From Bacteroidales bacterium (GTDB lineage: Bacteria; Bacteroidota; Bacteroidia; Bacteroidales; UBA6680), in assembly GCA_025210735.1 (NCBI GenBank), contig JAOARD010000009.1, positions 62,001-126,000 on the forward strand: a stretch of DNA of 64,000 nucleotides, written 5' to 3'. Shown piece by piece: positions 26,909 to 34,650 of the stretch. Under the pieces are notes generated by a model. It ran no database searches, had not been told where the DNA came from, and was given only the letters and a program-made list of their open reading frames with translations. Position numbers and translations under genes: made by a program. The first letter of the stretch is position 1; each line of letters opens with the position of its first letter.

Positions 26909-27439
26909 ATGAAGACAATTAAACTATTGGTGTTAGTAACTGTGGCTTTTGGGTTATTTTCATGTGTTAAGTATAAGGAGGTAAAACTTAACAGCATTGA
27001 TAAAACAGAGTTCAGTTACCTTGGAGATGGGAAGGTAAAGATGGATTTTGAGTTTAATGTTGATAACCCGAATCCAAAATTTATGGTTAAGAGTGCATCG
27101 GCACAAATATTTGTTGACTCAACACTGTTGGGGAACTTTATTATTGATGAGCCCTTCTTTATAGATAATGGAAGTAAGGAAATTGTGGCAACATCAGGTG
27201 TTCTTGATACAGAAGGCAATGTATGGAGAGTGATTAGAAGTTTGGTTGCGTTAAAAAAAGGAACCGACAGATTCTCAGTAAGTGGTCAGGTGGTGTTTAA
27301 GCGAGGTATATTCAGAAAGAAATTTGTGTTTAAAAACTACTCGCTAAAACAGTTTGCCGATATAATTAGCCTTAATATGGATTTCCCTTTCAGAATGACG
27401 GATGCCAGATCTGATAATTGTGTTGAGTGCTATAATTAA
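26909..27439 (+). CDS. LEA14-like lipoprotein
   Basis: The start at 26909 gives a lipoprotein signal (MKTIKLLVLVTVAFGLFSC). The longer frame from 26882, overlapping glpK, is rejected. The mature part fits the LEA type-2 (water-stress and hypersensitive response) fold: FNVDNPNPKFMVKSASAQIFVDSTLLG, then repeated beta strands ending in FSVSGQVVFKRGIFRKKFVFKNYSLKQF. Such proteins are common periplasmic or outer-membrane lipoproteins in Bacteroidota with no defined activity. It lies 13 nt after glpK and ahead of a strong terminator, so the two are probably co-transcribed. Confidence 0.75.
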   Translation: MKTIKLLVLVTVAFGLFSCVKYKEVKLNSIDKTEFSYLGDGKVKMDFEFNVDNPNPKFMVKSASAQIFVDSTLLGNFIIDEPFFIDNGSKEIVATSGVLDTEGNVWRVIRSLVALKKGTDRFSVSGQVVFKRGIFRKKFVFKNYSLKQFADIISLNMDFPFRMTDARSDNCVECYN

Positions 27440-27484
27440 CATATAATATCAGAATATAATCTGACTAATAAGTTTTATACATAT

Positions 27485-27530
27485 AAAAATCCTTTTGCGA
27501 TAAATGAGAATTATTGCAAAAGGATTTTTT
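27485..27530 (+). terminator. strong terminator after the glpK transcript
   Basis: A 19-bp stem (14 perfect bp 27485-27498 with 27516-27529, plus five further pairs inside), a 7-nt loop and a T run. A-rich on the left, so it may act in both directions. Confidence 0.85.
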
Positions 27531-27618
27531 GTTTGTATACAGGTAGTTTATAGATAGGTATATAATTCATTATAGCTGTATATTAGTAATCTGGATTAGT
27601 TATATTTAACTGATAAAA

Positions 27619-27640
27619 AACAATTATAAACAGATAAAAT
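27619..27640 (+). repeat. 22-bp intergenic repeat, shared with 52551-52572
   Basis: The 22 bases at 27619-27640 are identical to 52551-52572, in another gene-free region. Both contain ATAAACAGAT, the phrase at the right end of leader elements B and D, so both may be remnants of the same family. The rest of 27531-27795 holds no gene. A TAGATTTG (27656) fits a -7 box but lacks a -33 partner. Confidence 0.55.
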
Positions 27641-27795
27641 AAGCAGTTAATTTAGTAGATTTGTATCGATTTTAATGAGCTCTGCCAGATTAGGTATGCT
27701 TTTTGTAAATTAAGATCAGTTGAGTATATTGTAAAAGAGAAGAAAGATCTAAACTATGAAACTAACATAATTAATGACCTTTTATACATGTAAAG

Positions 27796-27848
27796 ATGAT
27801 TGATTATGAGAGTTCCATCTGAAAAATGAGAAACAAACTAAAACAATG
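27796..27848 (+). promoter_or_regulatory. leader element, copy C: 8-codon frame before SPOR gene
   Basis: The frame MIDYESSI followed by TGA spans 27796-27822 and ends 23 nt before the SPOR ATG. AGTTCCATCTGA is identical to copy B. The CAT-to-ATG distance is 30 nt. Here the right arm is changed to ACAATG, so only CAT/ATG and a few flanking pairs remain and the stem is weaker than in copies A and B. Confidence 0.5.
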
Positions 27849-28316
27849 AAAACTATAAGGATAATATTAATCTCAATTGTTGTTTATGTCTGTGGTATAC
27901 TTGCTGTTAATGCACAGCAAGATACTGTAGTAAACAAAATTGATGATGTTATAGAATATATAAATAACGAACCCGGAAGAGGTAACGTAAAGATAATTCA
28001 GGATAAACGAATTGATAAGTTATTGCAGAAAAGTATAAAGTATGACTCAAGATATCTTAAGATAAAGGGGTATAGAGTCAGAATTTTCTCAAACAATTCG
28101 CAGGGAGCAAAAGAGATGGCCTATAATAACAAACTTGTTTTTGAAGGACTTTTCCCTGATATACCTGTATATGTAGTGCCAAACATGCCAAACTGGAATG
28201 TTTATGTTGGCGACTACAGAACAAAGGATGATGCAATAAGGGATCTTAAACTGATTCAGGAGTACTATCCTAATGCGTTTCTTAAACCGGATAATATCAG
28301 ATTTCCAAAGCTATGA
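27846..28316 (+). CDS. SPOR-domain exported protein
   Basis: The 156-residue protein has a signal peptide (MKTIRIILISIVVYVCGILAVNAQ) and a C-terminal SPOR-like domain (about residues 78-152): GYRVRIFSNNSQGAKEMAYNNKLVFEGLFPDIPVYVVPNMPNWNVYVGDYRTKDDAIRDLKLIQEYYPNAFL. SPOR domains bind septal, denuded peptidoglycan glycans, so the protein probably acts in the periplasm at division sites or in wall maintenance. Its stop codon overlaps the start of the transketolase gene (ATGA), so the two are translationally linked although unrelated in function. It carries the same type of leader as the genes at 4381 and 5338. Confidence 0.82.
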   Translation: MKTIRIILISIVVYVCGILAVNAQQDTVVNKIDDVIEYINNEPGRGNVKIIQDKRIDKLLQKSIKYDSRYLKIKGYRVRIFSNNSQGAKEMAYNNKLVFEGLFPDIPVYVVPNMPNWNVYVGDYRTKDDAIRDLKLIQEYYPNAFLKPDNIRFPKL

Positions 28317-29170
28317 GTCAACAAGATAGATGTAGATTAACCGACTCCCAACATCTGAAAGACAGAGCAAAGAATATACGTATAGATATAATAAAGAGTT
28401 TAGCGTCGGCTGGTTCAGGGCACCTTGGAGGTTCTCTCGGATTAGCCGACGTTTTTTCTGTTCTATATTTCAGGGTTATGAACCATAAACCCGATGATCC
28501 TAGGTGGATAGACAGAGACAGACTTATACTATCAATAGGACATGTAGCACCAGTACTTTATACAACACTTGCACATGCAGGTTATTTTCCGGTTGAAGAG
28601 TTATTAACACTCAGAAAACTTGGTTCGCGTTTGCAGGGACATCCCGGAGTAGAACATGGATTGCCCGGATTAGAGTTGTCTGCCGGATCATTGGGGCAGG
28701 GACTATCTGTTGCAGTAGGTATGGCAATATCTGCAAAACTTAGTAAACGTAAAAACAGGGTATTTACTATTCTTGGTGATGGTGAATTACAGGAAGGTTC
28801 TGTTTGGGAAGCAGCTATGAGTGCATCGCATTATAAACTGAATAATCTTGTTGCTGTTGTTGACAGAAACTACGTACAGATTGATGGTACAACGGAGGAT
28901 GTAATGGCACTGGAGCCGCTTTCGGACAAGTGGAGAAGTTTTGGATGGAATACGCTTACATGTAATGGTAATAACATAGATGAGCTATGTAATGTGTTTG
29001 ATGAGGCATTGCAATCAGGAGAGAAGCCAACAGTTATACTGGCAAATACAAAGATGGGAAGAGGAGTACCGGAGATAGAGAATGACAATGGCTGGCATGG
29101 TAAAGCACCAAATCAGGAGCAGGCAGAGTATTTTATCAGAGAGATTACGGGAGGCGATAATGAGTTATAA
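28313..29170 (+). CDS. transketolase, N-terminal subunit
   Basis: The 285-residue protein is the thiamine diphosphate-binding half of a split transketolase. It has GSGHLGGSLGLADVFSVLYF, SIGHVAPVLYTTLAHAGYF, LSAGSLGQGLSVAVGMA, and the ThDP motif GDGELQEGSVWEAAMSA...NNLVAVVDRN. The pentose-phosphate reaction (two-carbon transfer between ketose and aldose phosphates) requires the C-terminal partner, encoded just downstream with an 11-nt overlap. The start overlaps the SPOR stop. Split transketolases are widespread in anaerobes and also resemble DXS-like enzymes, but the pair here is typical transketolase. Confidence 0.9.
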   Translation: MSQQDRCRLTDSQHLKDRAKNIRIDIIKSLASAGSGHLGGSLGLADVFSVLYFRVMNHKPDDPRWIDRDRLILSIGHVAPVLYTTLAHAGYFPVEELLTLRKLGSRLQGHPGVEHGLPGLELSAGSLGQGLSVAVGMAISAKLSKRKNRVFTILGDGELQEGSVWEAAMSASHYKLNNLVAVVDRNYVQIDGTTEDVMALEPLSDKWRSFGWNTLTCNGNNIDELCNVFDEALQSGEKPTVILANTKMGRGVPEIENDNGWHGKAPNQEQAEYFIREITGGDNEL

Positions 29171-30125
29171 TATTAAACAACATATACCTACCAGATTGGG
29201 TTTTGGTGATGCTCTGGTAGAGTTAGGGAAGAGACACGATAACATTTATGCATTAGGTGCAGATATAACCTCGTCTGTATCGTTAGACGGTTTTGCAAAA
29301 CAATTTCCTGACAGGTTTCTGTCTATGGGTATTGCAGAACAGAATATTGTAGGTGTTGCTGCCGGAATGGCACTTGATGGAAATATTCCGTTCTTCTCTA
29401 CATATGGTGTGTTTGCAGCATTACGTACAACAGATCAGATAAGAATATCGGTTTGTTACAATAATGTTCCGGTTAAGATAGGCGGAGCACATGCCGGAAT
29501 ATCTGTAGGACCCGATGGTGCAACACATCAGGCTCTTGAGGATATTGCAATAATGAGAGTATTACCAAATATGACAATACTATCGCCTTGTGATTATACA
29601 CAGACATATCAGGCAACTATAGCATCGGTAGAGCAGGTTACCGGACCATGTTATATAAGATTTGGAAGAGAGGCGGTACCGGATTTTATACCTGCTGATA
29701 TGCCGTTTGAGGTAGGTAAAGGGCAACAGCTTATAAATGGTACAGATGCTACTATTATTGCTACCGGACATATGGTATGGGAGGCAATTATTGCAGCAAA
29801 AATGTTGACAAATGAAGGAATAAGTTGTAGATTGATAAATATTCATACAATAAAACCTATTGACAAGGATATTATTGTGGAGGCAGCAAAAGATACCGGA
29901 GCCATTGTAACGGCTGAGGAACATCAGGTTATTGGTGGTTTGGGAGGTGCTGTTGCAGAGGTTTTATGTAGTACTATTCCTGTTCCTGTTCAGATGGTTG
30001 GAATGAATGATAGTTTTGGCGAATCTGGTAAACCTGATGAACTGATGCATAAGTACGGTATGAAAGCCGAACATATATATGACGCGGTAAAGAGAGTTAT
30101 TGAACGAAAGAACAATTTAATATAG
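29160..30125 (+). CDS. transketolase, C-terminal subunit
   Basis: The 321-residue partner of the previous gene carries the pyrimidine-binding domain (ALGADITSSVSLDGFAK...GIAEQNIVGVAAGMALDG, with the catalytic glutamate in GIAEQN) and the C-terminal transketolase domain (TIIATGHMVWEAIIAAK...VTAEEHQVIGGLGGAVAEVL). The start at 29160 gives MSYNIKQHIPTRLGFGDAL and an 11-nt overlap with the N-subunit gene. The upstream ATG in the same frame at 29082 lies deep inside that gene and adds residues unlike the family. The two subunits should form a heterotetramer. Confidence 0.9.
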   Translation: MSYNIKQHIPTRLGFGDALVELGKRHDNIYALGADITSSVSLDGFAKQFPDRFLSMGIAEQNIVGVAAGMALDGNIPFFSTYGVFAALRTTDQIRISVCYNNVPVKIGGAHAGISVGPDGATHQALEDIAIMRVLPNMTILSPCDYTQTYQATIASVEQVTGPCYIRFGREAVPDFIPADMPFEVGKGQQLINGTDATIIATGHMVWEAIIAAKMLTNEGISCRLINIHTIKPIDKDIIVEAAKDTGAIVTAEEHQVIGGLGGAVAEVLCSTIPVPVQMVGMNDSFGESGKPDELMHKYGMKAEHIYDAVKRVIERKNNLI

Positions 30126-30133
30126 TATAAGCA

Positions 30134-32026
30134 ATGAGCGACGCAATTAAACATGAGTGTGGAATAGCAATGATACGATTGCTAAAACCATTAGAGTACT
30201 ATCATGAGAAGTATGGTACCTGGATGTATGGTTTGCAGAAACTATATCTTTTAATGGAGAAGCAGCACAACAGAGGACAGGATGGTGCTGGTGTTGCAAC
30301 CGTGAAATTTGATGTTGATCCGGGAGATAAATATCTTCACAGGTTCAGATCAAACGGAGGATCTCCTATTAAAGAGGTGTTTGATGAGATTTATGAACCA
30401 ATCTTATCAGAGTCAAATGCAGAGCTCATAAAGAGTATTGATTGGGCAAAAGAGAATATTCCTGCTGCCGGTGAGTTATATCTTGGTCATCTGAGATACG
30501 GAACATTTGGTAATAATAATATTGAGTATGTACACCCTGTAATGCGTGAGAGTAACTGGAAATCCAGAAGCCTGATGCTTGCAGGAAACTTTAATATGAC
30601 AAATGTTGATGAGTTGTTCAGATCCCTTATTGAATACGGACAACATCCAAAGGGGTATTCAGATACAATTACAGTTCTTGAGAAGGTTGGTTTTCACCTT
30701 GATGAGGAGAATCAAATGCTTTTCCGTAAGTTTAAGAATGAGGGCTACTCTAATAAGGAGATATCAGCTCTTATTGCAGAGAAGATAGATCTTAATAAGA
30801 TAATTCAGGAGGCATCAAAAGATTGGGATGGTGGATATGCAATGGGAGGACTGATTGGTCATGGAGATGCGTTTGTTACTCGTGATCCATGGGGTATACG
30901 TCCGGCGTTCTATTATGCCGATGATGAGATTGTTGTTGTTGCTTCTGAGCGTCCTGTTATTCAGACAGTACTTAATATAGAATCAGATAAGATAAAAGAG
31001 GTTAAACCAGGATCGGCACTTGTAATAAGACGTAATGGTGATATCTCAGAGGAGTTTGTAAGAGTTCCGCAACAACGTAAGTCATGCTCATTTGAGCGAA
31101 TATACTTCTCGCGTGGTAGCGATAAGGATATTTACAAAGAGCGTAAAAAGCTTGGAGATCTGCTAACGCCAAAGATACTTAAGTCAATAGATTACGATCT
31201 GGAAAATACTGTATTCTCATTTATACCGAACACTGCCGAAACAGCATTTTACGGAATGGTTCAGGGTGTTGAAAACTATATAGATGAGTGGAAGAAGAAG
31301 ACTATTCTTGAGGCAGATAATGTTGATTCAGAGTTTATAGAGAAGGTATTTAAGGTTCGTCCGCGTGTAGAGAAGATAGCTATAAAGGATATAAAGCTCA
31401 GAACATTTATCTCTGAAGATAAGGGACGTGACGATCTTGTTGGTCATGTGTACGATATTACTTACGACTCAATAAATGCAGGTGTTGATAACCTTGTTAT
31501 TATTGACGATTCTATTGTAAGAGGGACAACACTTAAGCAGAGTATACTTCGTATCTTGGACAGACTTAACCCTAAAAAGATTGTTATAGTTTCATCATCG
31601 CCACAGATAAGATACCCTGATTGTTACGGTATTGATATGGCTAAGCTTGGCGATTTTGTTGCGTTCAGAGCTGCTATTGAGCTTCTTAAAGAGACTGGCA
31701 AAGAGCATGTAATTGATGAGGTTTACAAAATGGCTAAATCGCAGGAGAATATTCCGAAAGAGGAAGTTGTAAACTATGTTAAAGAGATATACCGTCCGTT
31801 TACTGCTGAACAGGTTTCTGAAAAGATAGCTCAGCTGCTAAAACCAATAGGTCTTGGTGCAGAGGTTGAGATTATTTTCCAGTCAATAGAGGGACTGCAT
31901 GAAGCAATTCCAAATGATCTTGGAGATTGGTATTTCACAGGAGATTACCCTACACCGGGAGGTAATAAGGTTGTAAACACATCGTTTATAAATTATATTG
32001 AAGGAAAGAACAAAAGAGCTTATTAA
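30134..32026 (+). CDS. PurF-like amidophosphoribosyltransferase, long form
   Basis: The 630-residue protein has an N-terminal class II glutamine amidotransferase domain. Cys9 of HECGIAMIRLLKP is the probable nucleophile once the first eight residues are cleaved, and QHNRGQDGAGVA and HLRYGTFG are present. A phosphoribosyltransferase domain follows, with the PRPP-binding loop in NLVIIDDSIVRGTTLKQS. It is some 130 residues longer than ordinary PurF, with insertions in both halves and a C-terminal extension (EGLHEAIPNDLGDWYFTGDYPTPGG). This long type is known in Bacteroidota and is usually annotated as amidophosphoribosyltransferase (glutamine + PRPP to phosphoribosylamine). Whether it does that reaction or is a paralogue with another role is not settled by sequence. 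It starts 8 nt after the transketolase gene. Confidence 0.8.
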   Translation: MSDAIKHECGIAMIRLLKPLEYYHEKYGTWMYGLQKLYLLMEKQHNRGQDGAGVATVKFDVDPGDKYLHRFRSNGGSPIKEVFDEIYEPILSESNAELIKSIDWAKENIPAAGELYLGHLRYGTFGNNNIEYVHPVMRESNWKSRSLMLAGNFNMTNVDELFRSLIEYGQHPKGYSDTITVLEKVGFHLDEENQMLFRKFKNEGYSNKEISALIAEKIDLNKIIQEASKDWDGGYAMGGLIGHGDAFVTRDPWGIRPAFYYADDEIVVVASERPVIQTVLNIESDKIKEVKPGSALVIRRNGDISEEFVRVPQQRKSCSFERIYFSRGSDKDIYKERKKLGDLLTPKILKSIDYDLENTVFSFIPNTAETAFYGMVQGVENYIDEWKKKTILEADNVDSEFIEKVFKVRPRVEKIAIKDIKLRTFISEDKGRDDLVGHVYDITYDSINAGVDNLVIIDDSIVRGTTLKQSILRILDRLNPKKIVIVSSSPQIRYPDCYGIDMAKLGDFVAFRAAIELLKETGKEHVIDEVYKMAKSQENIPKEEVVNYVKEIYRPFTAEQVSEKIAQLLKPIGLGAEVEIIFQSIEGLHEAIPNDLGDWYFTGDYPTPGGNKVVNTSFINYIEGKNKRAY

Positions 32027-32040
32027 CCAATAAGCTATAA

Positions 32041-32072
32041 AATAAAACAGGGATTGAATATTCAATCCCTGT
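32041..32072 (-). terminator. perfect 26-bp palindrome, terminator of the glycine-lipid genes
   Basis: 32047-32072 is an unbroken palindrome (ACAGGGATTGAAT and its complement). On the minus strand it is followed by TTTATTTTA, so it ends the glsA-glsB transcript. On the plus strand it lies just after the PurF-like gene but lacks a T tract. Confidence 0.75.
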
Positions 32073-32100
32073 AAAATATCTTAAATAAAGCAGGCTGTAA

Positions 32101-33036
32101 TTAGTCTTGCTTTTTATTTTGTTCGTGATATGAGTTTATATGTCTCTCCTTCTTCTTAGGATACACATCACCAATCTTAACCATTATAGCAGTCTCTTCA
32201 ACATCGCCAAAATACGGATTAAGTACAGTACCAAATACTCTCATTGACGGAGACAGGTTCATATAGGCATTAATAAGCGGTGGAATATTTACACCAAGCT
32301 CTCTTACCTTCTTATTCAGAATTTTATAATCCTCTTCGTATGATCCACCGTTGAAAATATTATCAAAAAACTCAGTGTCAATTTCCTGAACAATAGGATT
32401 GATAGGTGTAACAAGTTTATCTTTATCGCTGAAATATTTTCTTAAGAAATATAATAACATATCTCTGGCAGAATCTTCGTACTCCTGATACATAGTAACT
32501 TTACCAAAGAAATATCTCATATTAGGATAAAGAACAATAAGAGCACCCAGACCGTCCCAAAGATTGTCAAGAGCAAACATTGCTTTACGACCCTCTTTTG
32601 TAGATTGAAATTCAGGCTGAACAAATGATCTGCCCAGTTCAATCATATATGGAAGATAATCGGTTTTAAATTCATCAGAGAATTCAAAAAGTCTTGATGT
32701 TGCAAGGTTAAAATCTATCCCTCTGTCGGTTTTGCAAATATGATATCTGTATCCACCTAAAATAAGACATCTTTCCGGATCCCATACAATTAACTGTTTA
32801 TATGGGGTTTCCATTGTGTCATATTTGTCAATATCAATCTCCTTACCCGTACCACCACCGGCAGCACGAAAAGTAATCTCACGCAAACGACCAATCTCTC
32901 TCATTATATTAGGAGAGTCGTGATGTGTAATTATGTATAGTTCGTTATTGCCAAAATTGGTGTATCTAACAAACTTGTCCTCTGTTAATTCTGCCTTAAT
33001 CAGGGCAGTATCAACTTCAGGTATTATTTCTTTCAT
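32101..33036 (-). CDS. glsB: glycine N-acyltransferase-like protein (glycine lipid synthesis)
   Basis: The 311-residue protein fits the GNAT-related N-acyl amino acid synthase family (OlsB/GlsB). It has IMREIGRLREITFRAAGGGTG, then LIVWDPERCLILGGYRYHICK, ELGRSFVQPEFQSTKEGRKAMFALDNLWDGLGAL and YFFGKVTMYQEY. In Bacteroides, GlsB N-acylates glycine with a 3-hydroxy fatty acid to make the lyso form (commendamide), which GlsA O-acylates to glycine lipid. Finding the GlsA-like gene immediately upstream on the same strand supports this assignment. The protein probably sits at the inner face of the cytoplasmic membrane. The C-terminal third (INPIVQEIDTEFF...PPLINAYMNLSPSMRVFGTVLNPYFGDVEETAIMV) is the usual family extension. 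Confidence 0.85.
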   Translation of the reverse strand: MKEIIPEVDTALIKAELTEDKFVRYTNFGNNELYIITHHDSPNIMREIGRLREITFRAAGGGTGKEIDIDKYDTMETPYKQLIVWDPERCLILGGYRYHICKTDRGIDFNLATSRLFEFSDEFKTDYLPYMIELGRSFVQPEFQSTKEGRKAMFALDNLWDGLGALIVLYPNMRYFFGKVTMYQEYEDSARDMLLYFLRKYFSDKDKLVTPINPIVQEIDTEFFDNIFNGGSYEEDYKILNKKVRELGVNIPPLINAYMNLSPSMRVFGTVLNPYFGDVEETAIMVKIGDVYPKKKERHINSYHEQNKKQD

Positions 33037-33152
33037 ATATTTTCAGATCAAAATAGAACTGCAAAGTTATAATAATTTTACTTTAAAACGATTAATGATG
33101 CATATTATACGTGCATTCATACCATCGGTTTATATTAATTATGAATATTGTT

Positions 33153-33986
33153 TCATTTTTTAGTGTTTGGAATATTATACACTGTATCCTTTACAGTTTT
33201 AGCCCACTCCAATGCACTTTTATCTTTTGTGAAACTTTCATAAGATATTGGTTTGCCAACATGCACCTTAATATTTTTCCCCTTCTGCTTAAACATCTCA
33301 TCAGGCAGAAAAAGCATCTCTATATTTGCTTTTATTCTAAGAGCTTTTCTGAATCGTGCAAGATTATAAAAAAACTTAGAGTTTTTCCCTTCAAAATACA
33401 CTGGAACAATATCTCTTTTATGTTTTATAGCCTTAAGAATAAATGTTTTTTTCCACTCCAGATCAATAATCTTACCTTTAATTTTTCTTGAACATAAACC
33501 TGCCGGAAAAAACAGAACCTGTTCGTCTGAAGCAAATAATCTCTCGATGTTCTTTACATACTCAAGTGATTGTTTACCATGTTTATTAACCGGAACAAAT
33601 ACACCTTCAAAGTTAGTGATATTAAGCAGGATATCATTAACAATGAATTTTACATTCTTGTGATGTTTTGCAATAGCGTCAGTAAATACAATTCCATCAA
33701 GCCCACCTAAAGGATGATTGGCAACAAAAATGTATCGCCCATCTTTCGGAATGTTCTCTTCTCCAATAACTTCGTATTTAGCCTTAAACTCTTTTAGTAC
33801 GGCTTTAACAAAATTAAGTCCTTGCAGATGTTTTGTTCTGGAAATTACATCGTTTATTCCGTCTTCATGAATAACTCTTTTAAGATATTTAATTATGAAG
33901 TTAGGAATCAGCGCAGCTAAGGTCTTGTTCTTTTTCTTAATTACGCTTTTTATGTCAATAAATTTCTCTTGACTCGCTTTTGTCAT
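33153..33986 (-). CDS. glsA: PlsC-type O-acyltransferase (glycine lipid synthesis)
   Basis: The 277-residue protein carries the acyltransferase motif HPLGGLDG (H-x4-D type) in IFVANHPLGGLDGIVF, followed by GVFVPVNKHGKQSLEYVKNI and the FFPAG motif (VLFFPAGLCSR). It belongs with 1-acylglycerol-3-phosphate acyltransferase-like proteins. Next to the GlsB-like gene it is best read as GlsA, which esterifies the hydroxyl of N-acylglycine. The start at 33986 (MTKASQEKFIDIKSVI) is preferred; the frame from 34034 adds a non-family hydrophobic stretch. It is transcribed first, and glsB follows after 116 nt. Confidence 0.82.
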   Translation of the reverse strand: MTKASQEKFIDIKSVIKKKNKTLAALIPNFIIKYLKRVIHEDGINDVISRTKHLQGLNFVKAVLKEFKAKYEVIGEENIPKDGRYIFVANHPLGGLDGIVFTDAIAKHHKNVKFIVNDILLNITNFEGVFVPVNKHGKQSLEYVKNIERLFASDEQVLFFPAGLCSRKIKGKIIDLEWKKTFILKAIKHKRDIVPVYFEGKNSKFFYNLARFRKALRIKANIEMLFLPDEMFKQKGKNIKVHVGKPISYESFTKDKSALEWAKTVKDTVYNIPNTKK

Positions 33987-34116
33987 AATTGTTGATAACT
34001 TAATTTCTTCCAAAAGTATAAAAAAATAAATCATACAGTGCGTTTGCTGTGTTAAAAGTATAAAGCGGGTTTTAGGCTTATTTCAGAATGCTGCTATATA
34101 GCAAGTTATCAACATA

Positions 34117-34151
34117 GTGGTAAAAAGTGGTTTAATGTGGTTGATAGTGGT
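34117..34151 (+). promoter_or_regulatory. four-copy GTGGT array before mraZ (probable MraZ operator)
   Basis: GTGGT occurs at 34117, 34127, 34137 and 34147, each spaced exactly 10 bp (GTGGT plus five variable bases), ending 45 nt before the mraZ start. MraZ is known to bind short direct repeats phased at about one helical turn before its own gene (TGGG-N5 repeats in E. coli). A -7-like TACCTTTT follows at 34169, so binding would cover the promoter. Confidence 0.75.
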
Positions 34152-34195
34152 TTAAAAATTTGTAATTTTACCTTTTGAACATTGATAGTATAAAT

Positions 34196-34642
34196 ATGTC
34201 GTTCATAGGAGATTATATTTGTAAACTCGATCAGAAAGGGAGGTTTATCCTTCCGGCAGGGTTTCGTAAACATCTTTCAGCAGAAGAGACAAGACTCGTT
34301 GTAAAGAGAGATATTTACGAGAATTGCCTTGTTATTTATTCTGAAAAAGAGTGGAACAGACAGGTTGAAACTATCAGAGAAAAGATTAATCCTTACAATA
34401 AGGATCATGCGCGCTTTTTAAGAACTTTTTATCGTAGTGCCTCAGAACTTACTATTGATGGTAACGGGAGAGTGCTTTTGCCAAAACGATTGTTAGAACA
34501 GGTTGGTATAGAGAAAAGTATTGTACTTATTGGTGTTGATGATAAGATTGAGGTTTGGTCTGAAGATACTTATGAGAATGGAAGTTGCGAAGAGCAAGAG
34601 TTTGAAGATCTTGCTTCGTCAATATTAGGTGGTACAGAATAA
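34196..34642 (+). CDS. mraZ: MraZ, transcriptional regulator of the dcw cluster
   Basis: Two AbrB-like double-psi barrel halves are seen: FIGDYICKLDQKGRFILPAGFRKHL and SASELTIDGNGRVLLPKRLLEQVGI. Each carries the DxxGR motif of MraZ (DQKGR, DGNGR). The protein forms a ring-like oligomer that binds phased repeats before its own gene, and these are visible here. The ATG at 34196 is chosen because MSFIGDY is the family N-terminus. The TTG at 34175 overlaps the probable -7 box. It is the first gene of the division and wall cluster; the rsmH start follows after 8 nt. Confidence 0.93.
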   Translation: MSFIGDYICKLDQKGRFILPAGFRKHLSAEETRLVVKRDIYENCLVIYSEKEWNRQVETIREKINPYNKDHARFLRTFYRSASELTIDGNGRVLLPKRLLEQVGIEKSIVLIGVDDKIEVWSEDTYENGSCEEQEFEDLASSILGGTE

Positions 34643-34650
34643 AAATAGTT

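Noticed and set aside
28837..29160. Longer start for the transketolase C-subunit at 29082
   Set aside because: It would overlap the N-subunit gene by 89 nt and add residues without family similarity; 29160 gives the family N-terminus and a short overlap.
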